Source of the DNA: an uncultured Porphyromonadaceae bacterium
Lineage (GTDB): Bacteria > Bacteroidota > Bacteroidia > Bacteroidales > Muribaculaceae
Reading direction: 5' to 3'
Assembly (NCBI GenBank): GCA_905202215.1
Contig: CAJKRG010000001.1
Coordinates: 62,001 to 126,000, forward strand
Length of the DNA stretch: 64,000 nucleotides
The notes under the pieces were generated by a model. That model did not search any database and was not told where the DNA came from. It worked only from the letters and a program-made list of their open reading frames with translations. Positions 44,031 to 53,079 of the stretch are shown here, in pieces. Position 1 is the first letter of the stretch. Every line of letters begins with the position of its first letter. Made by a program: the position numbers and the translations under genes.

Positions 44031-45034
44031 AGATATTACAGATAATGATACTGACCCTGTTCATGTCAGGATGTGCCAACGCCAAGACTCCGACAATTTT
44101 CGCAAGACTGGATGTCGCCGGAGATTCTTTACCTGTGATCAGCCATATGATAGATATGAAGATGTCGGGTGATACATTGTTGTTTGTTTATGAAGGTAAA
44201 AAGGGATATGGTCAGCGAAACTTCCGCCGTGCTATTGTAGACAGCAATAACAATACGCTGACAGTGAGTTCCGATATCGGGAAAAGGGAAGATGGCTACT
44301 ATGTCTCATATATGCCTTATCCGTTCATTGCGGAAAACGGTACCATCATGGCAGTGGGTCAGGACGATTGTGAGGTTTATACCGTAGAAAGCGATACCAT
44401 GCTTGTCAGGACTAAGCAGTATCTGATGGACGCAAACAGCATCGTACCGTTTCCGCTCTCTCAATATGTGCAGGACATCTTTCAGATGGAACCTGACAGA
44501 TATGTTTTCATCGGTCGGGAGCCAAAAGGAGGCGCCCAGTTTGCTATGATATCCGATATTATGTCTTCAAAAGTAGATACGATCAAGCAAATCAAGATAT
44601 CACCAGGATTACAGACATGGATGCCCAATATGGGAGAACTGGTATATTCACACAAATACAAACGTCTTGCTTTTGCGTATAAACTACATCCTATAATTGA
44701 TGTGTTTGATATAGCCGGCAATATGATCAGCAGTGTCAGAATCGGCGAAGATACTTTCGATCCCAAAACCCTTGACGAAGCTGACTTCGATGATCTTAAC
44801 ATTCTACATACAGTAGATGTAACATACACTCCCGACTATATCTACGTGCTGTATTGGGGTTGTAAATATGTCGACTCGGCAAATGACAAATCAAGCATCA
44901 TTAAACTTGACTGGAATGGAAATATAGTAGCCAGTTATAATAATTTGAACGGACCGCTTTACCGTATAAGCGCTGTCAATGATTCAACCGTCATCGGCTG
45001 GACGGGTAAAGACTTCGTTCTCTTTCAGTTATAA
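44027..45034 (+). CDS. BF3164-like beta-propeller lipoprotein
   Basis: A 335-residue lipoprotein (signal peptide with lipobox FMSGC, Cys near residue 16). The rest shows repeated four-stranded blade patterns (for example ENGTIMAVGQDDCEVYTV and HKYKRLAFAYKLHPIIDVFD) fitting a six-bladed TolB-like/BF3164 propeller. It starts inside the GLPGLI stop (ATGA) and is the last gene of the BlaI/BlaR1-controlled operon. Propellers of this type usually bind ligands or partner proteins at the cell surface; its role here is unknown. Confidence 0.8.
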   Translation: MKILQIMILTLFMSGCANAKTPTIFARLDVAGDSLPVISHMIDMKMSGDTLLFVYEGKKGYGQRNFRRAIVDSNNNTLTVSSDIGKREDGYYVSYMPYPFIAENGTIMAVGQDDCEVYTVESDTMLVRTKQYLMDANSIVPFPLSQYVQDIFQMEPDRYVFIGREPKGGAQFAMISDIMSSKVDTIKQIKISPGLQTWMPNMGELVYSHKYKRLAFAYKLHPIIDVFDIAGNMISSVRIGEDTFDPKTLDEADFDDLNILHTVDVTYTPDYIYVLYWGCKYVDSANDKSSIIKLDWNGNIVASYNNLNGPLYRISAVNDSTVIGWTGKDFVLFQL

Positions 45035-45169
45035 GAGGTCAATTATTTCATCTCTATGGACAGTTTTAGTGTATGTCCGCATGAATATGGTATATCTTTA
45101 GGAGGTTCTTCACTGTCTGATGTCGATAAAAAAGGAGGGGAGTGTGTACGGTCATTGAGGAATTTGCCG

Positions 45170-45177
45170 TATCTTTG
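45170..45177 (+). promoter_or_regulatory. -7 box for the tdk transcript
   Basis: TATCTTTG matches the -7 consensus; no clear -33 at 19-21 bp. It predicts a leader of about 75 nt to the ATG at 45258. The 223-bp gap 45035-45257 shows no other feature I can support. Confidence 0.5.
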
Positions 45178-45257
45178 CCGACGGCTGAATACGAAACACA
45201 GCCGGAGTTTACAAGGCACAACCGTTCAATTGTAGCCTATAAATCTGATTTATCGAC

Positions 45258-45893
45258 ATGTACAGAAAAGGTAAACTATATTTTCGCTACGGTACCATGG
45301 GCTCGGCCAAGACGGCTTTGCTCCTGACAACGGCTTATAATTTTGAAGAACGCAAGATGGACTATATGTGCCTCAAGCCTGTGATCGATACGCGAGAAGG
45401 TAGAAACGTGATCCGTTCGCGCATAGGCATAGAGCGCGAATGTGTATGGATATATAACAATACTAATCTATATGACTTTGCTAAGACTCTGTATAAAAGA
45501 GATGGCCGTGTTGTAGACTGGTTTCTGGTAGATGAAGCCCAGTTCCTGACAGAGGCACAGGTAGACCAGTTGTCGCGAGTGGTCGATGATTTCGGTAGTA
45601 ATGTGATATGTTATGGACTTCGTACCGATTTCAAAAGTCATCTTTTTGAGGGTTCACGACGTCTTTTCGAGATAGCCGATACCATCGACGAGATAAAATC
45701 GACATGCAACTGCGGCCATAAGACCATAGTCAATGCCCGTATTGATTCGGAAGGCAATATTGTGGAAGAAGGTGCGCAGGTAGAGATCGGTGGCGATGAC
45801 CGATATGTGGCCGTATGCCGCCGATGCTGGCGCAACAAGCGCATCGAGCAGGCCCAGCGGTCAGTCCTTCCGCTTGAATTTGAAGATGAGTGA
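45258..45893 (+). CDS. tdk: Thymidine kinase (TK1-like)
   Basis: A 211-residue enzyme phosphorylating thymidine for dTMP salvage. It has the P-loop GTMGSAKT (near residue 14), the WFLVDEAQF Walker-B-like motif near residue 91 with the catalytic Glu, YGLRTDF and the zinc site formed by CNCG and CRRCW, which marks the type II (human TK1-like) family. Length is normal. It has its own -7 box and is followed 9 bp later by the YhcH gene. Confidence 0.94.
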   Translation: MYRKGKLYFRYGTMGSAKTALLLTTAYNFEERKMDYMCLKPVIDTREGRNVIRSRIGIERECVWIYNNTNLYDFAKTLYKRDGRVVDWFLVDEAQFLTEAQVDQLSRVVDDFGSNVICYGLRTDFKSHLFEGSRRLFEIADTIDEIKSTCNCGHKTIVNARIDSEGNIVEEGAQVEIGGDDRYVAVCRRCWRNKRIEQAQRSVLPLEFEDE

Positions 45894-45902
45894 AATTGAA
45901 AT

Positions 45903-46364
45903 ATGATACTTTGCGATATAAATGAGGCAGGGCGCTATCGCGCCGTATCTCCGGCTATGGCGGCAGCTATTGACTGGCTGATGGCGCATCGCGACGAACC
46001 GTTCATTCCCGGGATGAAAATAATAGGGCAGTCTGTCGGAGGTAACGATATATTCGTAAAATATGAGGAACCGGCGCTTTTACCGAGAGAGAAAGTTCAG
46101 CTTGAGGCTCATCGACAGTATATAGACATCCAATTGCCGCTTAAAGGCACCGAAAAGATGGGGTGGTGTGCGCTTGGAGATCTGAAGCTTCCCCGCGGGC
46201 CATATGATACCGACCGCGATGTAATTTTTTTCGGAGACGCAGCCACAACACTCGTCACAGTCAAGCCTGGTCAGATAGCGGTTTTCTTTCCGGAAGATGC
46301 ACATGCGCCGAATATCGGTCTGGGGACTCATCGTAAAATAATAATAAAGGTGCCTGTCGAATGA
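45903..46364 (+). CDS. YhcH/YjgK/YiaL (DUF386) family protein
   Basis: A 153-residue cupin-like protein (DUF386). LEAHRQYIDIQLPLKG and FFPEDAHAPNI carry the histidines/glutamates expected to bind a metal, and the C-terminus ends KKIIIKVPV-like (RKIIIKVPVE). Relatives are associated with N-acetylneuraminate or 2,3-diketogulonate sugar catabolism (for example an anomerase role suggested for YhcH), but no sialic acid genes are nearby. It is directly downstream of tdk and probably on its transcript. Confidence 0.88.
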   Translation: MILCDINEAGRYRAVSPAMAAAIDWLMAHRDEPFIPGMKIIGQSVGGNDIFVKYEEPALLPREKVQLEAHRQYIDIQLPLKGTEKMGWCALGDLKLPRGPYDTDRDVIFFGDAATTLVTVKPGQIAVFFPEDAHAPNIGLGTHRKIIIKVPVE

Positions 46365-46425
46365 CTATGAACCAAAACTGATATCAGACGGTTATAAATC
46401 AGACATACTTTAATTCATCATATAT

Positions 46426-47184
46426 ATGCGTCGTCTTTTTACCCTTGCCGGTATCCTGTTGGTTGCAGCTTCAATGGCCGCAGCGTCATTTCAGCCAGAA
46501 AGCCTGCACTACAAAGTTATGTTTAAGTGGGGACTTATCAATAAGAAAGCCGGCACGGCAACCCTGACGTTGAAACACGCTCCGGGACATTATGTGTCGC
46601 AGCTCACCGCTGCCTCCGAACCATGGGCAGACAAGATATATCAGGTACGCGATACCCTCAACGGGTATATGTCTTATACCGACATGACTCCGTTGTTCTA
46701 TGAAAAAATAGCAAACGAGGGTAACGAACGCAAGCACGATATTGTGCGATATGATTATAGTTCCAGGCCGTCGGTTCTTGCGACATGTACAAGAAAAGTA
46801 TACAAAAAAGGTAATCTGAAAATTGACGATTCGCGCGAACTTCAGGCCGACGGTGAGGTTGTCGACATGCTTACGTCATTTTATTTTATGCGCAATCTTC
46901 CGTATCAGGACTGGGCGCCGGGTCATGTGAAAGAACTGACAATATTTTCAGGCAAACAAAAAGAAACGCTATCGATAAAATATGAGGGAATCGAAGATTT
47001 TTCTTTCGATGGAGCCTCGCACAAGACATACCATATTACATTCATGTTCACTTCGAAAGGCGGTAAAAAAAGTTCTGACGATATGGAGGCATGGATAAGC
47101 GCCGACAATCGGCGGATTCCTCTGCGACTTGAAGGCAAACTGCCTGTCGGAAAAGTTCATTGTATTTTTACGGGATCAGACTGA
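46426..47184 (+). CDS. DUF3108 periplasmic protein
   Basis: A 252-residue exported protein with a signal peptide (MRRLFTLAGILLVAASMAAA). The mature part is beta-rich and matches DUF3108: LHYKVMFKWGLINKKAGTATLTLK near the start, YEKIANEGNERKHDIVRYDY and the closing AWISADNRRIPLRLEGKLPVGKV. This unknown-function family is thought to form an elongated lipid/envelope-associated beta structure. It is followed by a 14-bp-stem terminator. Confidence 0.88.
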   Translation: MRRLFTLAGILLVAASMAAASFQPESLHYKVMFKWGLINKKAGTATLTLKHAPGHYVSQLTAASEPWADKIYQVRDTLNGYMSYTDMTPLFYEKIANEGNERKHDIVRYDYSSRPSVLATCTRKVYKKGNLKIDDSRELQADGEVVDMLTSFYFMRNLPYQDWAPGHVKELTIFSGKQKETLSIKYEGIEDFSFDGASHKTYHITFMFTSKGGKKSSDDMEAWISADNRRIPLRLEGKLPVGKVHCIFTGSD

Positions 47185-47204
47185 ATTCATAAAAACAAAA
47201 ATAA

Positions 47205-47253
47205 AAAGGTGAAGATATTGCAGAATTTCACAAATTCAGATATCTTCACCTTT
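47205..47253 (+). terminator. Terminator after the DUF3108 gene
   Basis: Perfect 14-bp stem AAAGGTGAAGATAT (47205-47218) with ATATCTTCACCTTT (47240-47253), followed by CTTG; A-rich upstream makes it also usable on the minus strand. Confidence 0.85.
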
Positions 47254-47306
47254 CTTGTATCCTCTCTGGCGTTGTAGCCGCTATGAGTGCTTTTCGGTCG
47301 AAATTT

Positions 47307-47337
47307 TTTGTTTTTGGGTAAATTATAGTTACTTTTG
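47307..47337 (+). promoter_or_regulatory. Promoter for mutAB
   Basis: TTTG at 47307-47310, 19-bp spacer, TACTTTTG at 47330-47337. Leader of about 80 nt to the mutA ATG at 47427. I see no cobalamin riboswitch-like structure in that short leader. Confidence 0.7.
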
Positions 47338-47426
47338 TCGTACAAAACGTCTGTGAGACATGCCATGTCTTACAACGTCCTTAAATCATATGCCTTAGCG
47401 CAAGATACACAATATATTATATAAAT

Positions 47427-49274
47427 ATGGCAGAAAAAAATGAAAGATTGTTCGACCAGTTTCCCGAGGTGAGCTATGAAGAATGGCGTGCCAAGGTTGA
47501 AGCCGACCTCAAAGGGGCCGATTTCAATAAAAAGCTGGTCTGGAGAACCAACGAAGGCTTCAATGTACAACCCGTATATCGGGCTGAAGACATCGCTGAT
47601 CTGAAAACCACTGGTACCCTTCCCGGACAGTTCCCTTATGTACGCGGCACACGTACCGACAACGACTGGCTTTCCCGTCAGGATATCGTTGCCGACAGCG
47701 CTGAAGAAGCCAATAAGATCGCTCTCGATGTCCTCAATAAAGGCATTAATTCGCTGGGCTTTAAAGTTCAGAATCCTGAAGATGTAAAAGTGCTTCTTGC
47801 CGGCATTCATCTTCCCGCAGTCGAGATCAATCTCAGCTGCTGCCCCGGTAAGGCCGTGGCCGTTGCTGAAGCGCTTGTTGCTTATGTGAAAGAGCAGGGT
47901 GCAGAAGATACATTCCGCGGCTCTATAGACTACAATCCTCTTCGCCGTCAGTTCAAACACGGAGTAGAGGGTGTTGACGTGCCCGCTATCGTGGCTGATG
48001 CCGTCAAACTGCTTGATATTGTGGCTCCGGTACCGGCACTCCGCTGTCTGGCTGTTGACTCGCTGATCCTTGCCAACAGCGGCGCCTATATCTATCAGGA
48101 ACTCGGATATGCCCTCGCATGGGGTACCGCCTGGATGAACGCCCTTACTGATGCCGGCCGCAAAGCATGCGAGGTTGCTTCGCGTATCAAATTCAACATG
48201 TGCGTTTCCTCGAATTTCTTCATGGAAATCGCCAAATTCCGCGCTGCCCGCATGCTTTGGGCACAGATAGTAGAGCAGTATCAGCCCGGTTGCACAGATT
48301 GTGCCAAGATGATGGTCTGCGCCACAACCTCGCGTTTCAATCAGACAATATACGATGCACATGTGAATCTGCTCCGTAGCCAGACCGAAACATTCTCGGC
48401 CTGTGTTGCCGGCGTTGATTCGATTGTGGTGACACCCTTCGATGCTCCCTACAAGAAACCGGATGCATTCTCGGAGCGCATTGCCCGCAACCAGCAGTTC
48501 CTTCTCAAGGAGGAAAGCCACATGGACAAGGTTGTCGATCCCGCAGGTGGCAGCTACTATGTGGAGACTCTCACCGTAGCCATCGCTAAGGAAGCATGGA
48601 AACTTTTCCTCGATGTAGAGGAAAAGGGTGGATTCTTTGCGCTCGTAGCAGACGGTACTGTTCAGAAGGCTGTCAACGAATCTTGTGAGAAGCGTCATTC
48701 CGACGTCGCACGACGCAAAGAAATACTTCTCGGCACTAACCAGTATCCCAATATCAACGAGACTGCTGCAGGCAAAATCGAGACAACAGGCGCATGCAAT
48801 TGCGGATGTTCTGTTGAGAAGGGTCCGAACGCTCTTTGCGGCAAACGTGCTGCTACCGATTTCGAGGCTCTGCGTCTTGCAACTGAGGCGGCTGCAAAGC
48901 GCCCGAAGGTATTCATGCTTACCATTGGCAATCTCGCCATGCGTCTGGCCCGCGCACAGTTCTCGACCAACTTCTTCGGTTGTGCCGGTTATGAGATCAT
49001 CGACAATCTCGGATTCAATACAGTGGAAGAGGGTGTAGACGCGGCTCTTGCCAAAGATGCCGACGTTATTGTTCTATGCTCAAGCGATGACGAATATGCA
49101 GAACTCGCTCCTGCCGCATTCAAATATCTCGACGGCCGTGCCGAATTTGTTGTGGCCGGTGCTCCTGCCTGCATGGAAGAACTTCAGGCAGCCGGCATCA
49201 AAGATTTCGTTCACGTTCGCTGCAATGTCCTCGACACCCTTCGTGATTTCAACAACCGTCTTCTCAACAAATAA
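47427..49274 (+). CDS. mutA: Methylmalonyl-CoA mutase small subunit
   Basis: A 615-residue subunit of the B12-dependent mutase interconverting succinyl-CoA and methylmalonyl-CoA in the succinate-propionate pathway. It has an N-terminal TIM-barrel-like domain (LFDQFPEVSYEEWRAKVEADLKG start) and a C-terminal flavodoxin-like domain. The DxHxxG cobalamin motif present in MutB is replaced here (IGNLAMRLARAQ), as expected for the non-catalytic partner. It is 15 bp upstream of mutB. Length is within the normal range. Confidence 0.95.
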   Translation: MAEKNERLFDQFPEVSYEEWRAKVEADLKGADFNKKLVWRTNEGFNVQPVYRAEDIADLKTTGTLPGQFPYVRGTRTDNDWLSRQDIVADSAEEANKIALDVLNKGINSLGFKVQNPEDVKVLLAGIHLPAVEINLSCCPGKAVAVAEALVAYVKEQGAEDTFRGSIDYNPLRRQFKHGVEGVDVPAIVADAVKLLDIVAPVPALRCLAVDSLILANSGAYIYQELGYALAWGTAWMNALTDAGRKACEVASRIKFNMCVSSNFFMEIAKFRAARMLWAQIVEQYQPGCTDCAKMMVCATTSRFNQTIYDAHVNLLRSQTETFSACVAGVDSIVVTPFDAPYKKPDAFSERIARNQQFLLKEESHMDKVVDPAGGSYYVETLTVAIAKEAWKLFLDVEEKGGFFALVADGTVQKAVNESCEKRHSDVARRKEILLGTNQYPNINETAAGKIETTGACNCGCSVEKGPNALCGKRAATDFEALRLATEAAAKRPKVFMLTIGNLAMRLARAQFSTNFFGCAGYEIIDNLGFNTVEEGVDAALAKDADVIVLCSSDDEYAELAPAAFKYLDGRAEFVVAGAPACMEELQAAGIKDFVHVRCNVLDTLRDFNNRLLNK

Positions 49275-49289
49275 ACCGTCTCTGCAACT

Positions 49290-51425
49290 ATGAAACCCGA
49301 TTTTAAAAATATCGACATCGTGGCCGGGACGGCCGGCCCCGCACCCGCTGCAGCCAGCACTGAAAACTGGACAACTCCCGAACTCATTCCTGTAAAACCC
49401 GTATATACCAAGGACGATCTCGAAGGTCTCGAGCATCTCAACTATATGTCGGGTATTCCGCCTTTCCTCCGTGGCCCGTACAGCGCCATGTATCCCCTCC
49501 GCCCCTGGACAATCCGCCAGTATGCTGGTTTCTCGACTGCTGCCGAATCCAACGCATTCTACCGCCGTAACCTTGCGTCGGGTCAGAAAGGTCTTTCGGT
49601 CGCATTCGACCTTGCCACACACCGCGGCTATGACGCCGATCACGAACGTGTGGTAGGTGACGTCGGCAAGGCCGGTGTGTCAATCTGTACTCTCGACGAC
49701 ATGAAGGTGCTGTTCGACGGCATACCTCTGAACAAGATGTCTGTGTCGATGACAATGAACGGTGCTGTACTTCCTGTACTGGCATTCTATATCAATGCAG
49801 GTCTTGAGCAGGGCGCCAAACTCGAAGAAATGGCTGGAACAATCCAGAACGATATTCTCAAGGAATTCATGGTGCGTAACACTTATATTTACCCGCCGGA
49901 ATTCTCCATGCGAATTATCGCTGACATTTTCGAGTACACTTCGCAAAACATGCCTAAGTTCAACTCGATCTCAATCTCAGGCTATCACATGCAGGAGGCA
50001 GGCGCAACCTGTGACATCGAGCTGGCTTATACACTGGCTGATGGTCTCGAGTATCTTCGTGCAGGTGTCAACGCAGGTATGGATATCGACTCGTTCGCAC
50101 CCCGTCTGTCGTTCTTCTGGGCGATCGGCATGAACTACTTCATGGAAGTGGCTAAAATGCGCGCGGCTCGTATGCTTTGGGCTAAGATCGTGAAACAGTT
50201 CAATCCCAAGAACCCCAAATCGCTTGCTCTGCGTACACACTCGCAGACGTCGGGTTGGTCGCTTACAGAGCAGGATCCCTTCAACAACGTAGGTCGTACC
50301 TGTATCGAAGCCATGGGTGCCGCTCTTGGTCACACCCAGAGTCTTCACACTAACGCTCTCGATGAGGCAATCGCTCTTCCGACAGACTTCTCGGCACGTA
50401 TTGCCCGCAATACCCAGATTTATATTCAGGAAGAGACTCAGGTTACTCGTGCTATCGATCCCTGGGGTGGTTCGTACTATATCGAAGCCCTTACCAATGA
50501 GATCGCACACCGTGCGTGGGAGCATATTCAGGAAATCGAAAAGCTCGGCGGTATGGCCAAGGCTATCGAGACCGGCCTTCCCAAACTCCGTATCGAGGAA
50601 GCTTCGGCCCGTACTCAGGCACGTATCGACTCCGGCCGTCAGACTATTGTCGGCATCAACAAATATCGCCTCGATCACGAAGATCCGATCGACATCCTCG
50701 AGATCGATAATACTGAAGTGCGCCGTGAGCAGATCGAGCGTCTGAACGACGTAAAAGCTCATCGCGATGAAGCTAAAGTCAAAGAGGCTCTTGCCGCTAT
50801 CACAGAGTGTGTGCGCACAAAAGACGGCAATCTTCTCGATCTTGCCGTCAAAGCTGCCGGACTCCGTGCGACACTCGGTGAAATCTCGGATGCCTGCGAA
50901 GAAGTTGTAGGTCGATATAAAGCTGTAATCAGAACTATCTCAGGAGTGTATTCAAGCGAAACAAAGCAGGACGCCGATTTCCAGCGCGCCCAGGAAATGA
51001 CCGCCGAATTCGCCAAGCGCGAAGGCCGTCAGCCTCGTATAATGATTGCTAAAATGGGTCAGGACGGTCACGACCGCGGTGCCAAAGTCGTTGCGACCGG
51101 CTATGCCGACTGCGGCTTTGACGTCGATATGGGTCCATTATTCCAGACTCCGGCCGAAGCTGCCCGTATGGCAGTCGAGAATGACGTTCATATTCTTGGT
51201 GTATCGTCACTTGCAGCCGGTCACAAGACCCTCATTCCTCAGGTAATCGAAGAACTTAAGAAACTCGGTCGTGAAGACATCATGGTTACTGCAGGTGGCG
51301 TTATTCCCGCTCAGGACTATGACTTCCTTTACAAAGCCGGAGTCGCTGCCATCTTTGGCCCTGGTACTCGTATCCCTGTCTCGGCAATAAAGATGCTCGA
51401 AATTCTTAATGGAGACCAAGAATAA
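49290..51425 (+). CDS. mutB: Methylmalonyl-CoA mutase large (catalytic) subunit
   Basis: A 711-residue catalytic subunit. The substrate barrel shows [14 protein letters not shown] and [16 protein letters not shown] with active-site His and Gln, and the C-terminal B12 domain carries [10 protein letters not shown] (DxHxxG, lower-axial His) and GPGTRIPV. Together with MutA it allows propionate formation from succinate in gut Bacteroidales. It is co-transcribed with mutA and followed by two hairpins. Confidence 0.97.
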   Translation: MKPDFKNIDIVAGTAGPAPAAASTENWTTPELIPVKPVYTKDDLEGLEHLNYMSGIPPFLRGPYSAMYPLRPWTIRQYAGFSTAAESNAFYRRNLASGQKGLSVAFDLATHRGYDADHERVVGDVGKAGVSICTLDDMKVLFDGIPLNKMSVSMTMNGAVLPVLAFYINAGLEQGAKLEEMAGTIQNDILKEFMVRNTYIYPPEFSMRIIADIFEYTSQNMPKFNSISISGYHMQEAGATCDIELAYTLADGLEYLRAGVNAGMDIDSFAPRLSFFWAIGMNYFMEVAKMRAARMLWAKIVKQFNPKNPKSLALRTHSQTSGWSLTEQDPFNNVGRTCIEAMGAALGHTQSLHTNALDEAIALPTDFSARIARNTQIYIQEETQVTRAIDPWGGSYYIEALTNEIAHRAWEHIQEIEKLGGMAKAIETGLPKLRIEEASARTQARIDSGRQTIVGINKYRLDHEDPIDILEIDNTEVRREQIERLNDVKAHRDEAKVKEALAAITECVRTKDGNLLDLAVKAAGLRATLGEISDACEEVVGRYKAVIRTISGVYSSETKQDADFQRAQEMTAEFAKREGRQPRIMIAKMGQDGHDRGAKVVATGYADCGFDVDMGPLFQTPAEAARMAVENDVHILGVSSLAAGHKTLIPQVIEELKKLGREDIMVTAGGVIPAQDYDFLYKAGVAAIFGPGTRIPVSAIKMLEILNGDQE

Positions 51426-51439
51426 AAATCTTCCCCCCC

Positions 51440-51501
51440 GAGCCATTTATTAATGGCTCAATATACCCCCGGGCGCCGCATGTCGTGATGACATGTGGCG
51501 C
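51440..51501 (+). terminator. Double hairpin terminator after mutB
   Basis: Two consecutive hairpins: GAGCCATT (51440-51447)/AATGGCTC (51452-51459), and GCGCCGCATGTC (51473-51484)/GACATGTGGCGC (51490-51501) with one G-T wobble, the second followed by TCTTCTATT. Confidence 0.8.
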
Positions 51502-51633
51502 TCTTCTATTATGGGCTATTGGAGCGCATTTAATTGAACTGAGAACGTATTTTACTCCTTGGATACATAATACATGTTCTGACTTAAAAACGGATTACAA
51601 GACATTCTATAGGCTTCTCATATAATCAAAAGA

Positions 51634-51665
51634 AATTCCCGAAGCTCGGCAAGGGTTCGGGAATT
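51634..51665. terminator. Terminator of the XRE gene
   Basis: Perfect 10-bp stem AATTCCCGAA (51634-51643) with TTCGGGAATT (51656-51665), directly beyond the XRE stop at 51670; T-rich tracts on both sides allow bidirectional use. Confidence 0.75.
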
Positions 51666-51669
51666 ATTT

Positions 51670-52227
51670 TTATATTTCTGATTTATCAGGTGAGAATACT
51701 TCGAAACTGCTGTCTGTGTAAAGTACAATTATTGACTTTATTTTCTTTCCGGGTAAAGGCGGTACGATGTTATGCATATCGTTTTCATTTTGTGAGGCCG
51801 GATAACTGTCGGAAAAAGCATTTAAAACACCAAAACCAGGATTTTCTTGATTAAAAATCTCTTTTACCTCATCTGAAGAAGATACGGAAGTGTCTGAAAA
51901 AAGATTGTTATTATCTTGAATATCATTGTTTAGCGGCTCTGATGAGGCCGATTTCAGGTTGGTTTGAGCGTCTGAGAATTGAATATTTGATTTCTCTGAC
52001 ATGTTTCCCACGCCAAATAACAACCAGGAGATGTTGAGATCAGGAAAATTCTCATGAAGTTTACGAAGCAATAAATCATTGACAGATTTATTGCGGCCAT
52101 GAATCAATTGAGAAAGAGTAGGGCGCGGAATTCCGGCTTTATCTGCAAATTGGGAATTCGATAGGCCACACAGTTCGATATATCTCTTTAAACGGGCTGT
52201 TACAGTGTTTTCTTCGTTATTTTCCAT
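51670..52227 (-). CDS. XRE-family helix-turn-helix regulator
   Basis: A 185-residue protein with an N-terminal HTH_3 domain (residues 8-65: YIELCGLSNSQFADKAG and PRPTLSQLIHGRNKS), then a polar, Ser/Asn-rich linker of about 80 residues and a short conserved-looking C-terminal strand (IKSIIVLYTDSSFEVF). I recall similar C-termini in Bacteroidales XRE regulators, so this is probably a host gene; ligand and targets are unknown. It is more AT-rich than its left neighbours. It lies outside the prophage att sites, 0.8 kb to the left, pointing away, with repeated ATTGTAAAT boxes upstream. It could regulate itself, and a role in prophage control is only a possibility. Confidence 0.8.
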   Translation of the reverse strand: MENNEENTVTARLKRYIELCGLSNSQFADKAGIPRPTLSQLIHGRNKSVNDLLLRKLHENFPDLNISWLLFGVGNMSEKSNIQFSDAQTNLKSASSEPLNNDIQDNNNLFSDTSVSSSDEVKEIFNQENPGFGVLNAFSDSYPASQNENDMHNIVPPLPGKKIKSIIVLYTDSSFEVFSPDKSEI

Positions 52228-52232
52228 GATAC

Positions 52233-52378
52233 AATTGTAAATTTTACGGGTGCAAATGTATGAATAATAATTCTAAATTGCAAATTTGCGTTTCGAAATG
52301 GTGGTTTGCAATGTCAAACTCAAGGCGTTGTGATTGTAAATAGGTGCGTGAGAGAATCTCTATCTCAATTGTAAATAG
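52233..52378. repeat. ATTGTAAAT-type operator-like boxes upstream of the XRE gene
   Basis: Boxes related to ATTGyAAAT occur in the leader (AATTGTAAATTTTAC, 52233-52247), over the -33 region (AAATTGCAAATTTGC, from 52275), and as two identical ATTGTAAATAG copies at 52333-52343 and 52368-52378, 35 bp apart. Position over and upstream of the promoter suggests operators for an HTH regulator. Confidence 0.5.
52253..52284 (-). promoter_or_regulatory. Promoter of the XRE gene
   Basis: On the minus strand TTTG (complement of 52281-52284), 20-bp spacer, TACATTTG (complement of 52253-52260): full consensus. Leader about 19 nt. Confidence 0.75.
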
Positions 52379-53051
52379 CATTTAAACAGCTGGAGTATAT
52401 CTGAATAAATAATTGAAGATTGATTGTGTAATGCAAGGCATTACAGTATGTTGTTGGCGCAACTTTAAGCTGGCGCGCTTCTATCAAAAGTCGGCTGCCA
52501 TTACTTAAATAAAAAATACAAATATCAATTGCTATGCTCTGGATCAAAGCCAATTGCCGAATTGGTTAATAAATGTTGCCGCGATCTTTATGTCCTGAAT
52601 TTACGATTTAATATGGATACGCTATTGGCAATTGATTGGAGATTTGAAAGTCGCTTATGTCATAATACGAGCGATATGCTTTAATTCATGTGGTATGTAT
52701 AATGTAAACAATCTGCGACGATTCGTTAATTCAGCTTTGTGAATTCGAATTGTAACGTAATTCTAGAAACAGGTCCATTCATCAAAATTGATGAGATTCT
52801 AAAATTTATGAATGTTCATTCGTGTATTTATAAATATAACATTCTCACGCGGTCTCAGTTTTCGGTTAACAGTAATTTAACTAAATATAATACGATTAAA
52901 CTCAGAGAATTAACACACCTTAAGATATCGCTAAGTTGTAAAAAATACACTCAAAAACAATACTCGAAATAGTCTGCTGCTGGAATTTAATACAGTTAGC
53001 CCTTTACTAAAATCATCGAGGCTCTCTATACAATTTTTATTTTCGTCTCTT
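52379..53051. other. AT-rich stretch without a supportable gene, left of attL
   Basis: About 670 bp with frequent stops in all frames. The only open frame of note (52739-52972, 77 codons, GTG-type start) has no recognisable similarity or Bacteroidota promoter and is not called. No tRNA, terminator or long repeat is visible. It could be a decayed remnant of an earlier element that used the same dif site, or simply the intergenic DNA around dif. Confidence 0.5.
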
Positions 53052-53079
53052 TTGTTTCATAATTACTAATATGTTAAAC
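53052..53079 (+). repeat. attL, dif-type XerCD site
   Basis: XerC arm TTGTTTCATAA (53052-53062), centre TTACTA (53063-53068), XerD arm ATATGTTAAAC (53069-53079). It differs from attR at only two positions of the shared 26 bp (53069 and 53079). The peptidase ATG (53071-53073) is inside the XerD arm. Confidence 0.88.

Noticed and set aside
45056..45235. 59-codon frame upstream of tdk
   Set aside because: It overlaps the tdk promoter box and has no signal peptide, leader-peptide motif or similarity I recognise.
47338..47426. Cobalamin riboswitch before mutA
   Set aside because: The leader is under 90 nt and lacks a B12-box-like conserved core, so a riboswitch is not supported.
47370..48698. 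442-codon minus-strand frame
   Set aside because: Antisense shadow of mutA with no start context or family match.
52690..52706. Second dif-like sequence left of attL
   Set aside because: Only a loose match to the XerD arm and no XerC arm at the correct distance; not called as an att site.
52739..52972. 77-codon plus-strand frame left of attL
   Set aside because: GTG-type start, no promoter box, no recognisable family and AT-driven composition; treated as chance or decayed sequence.
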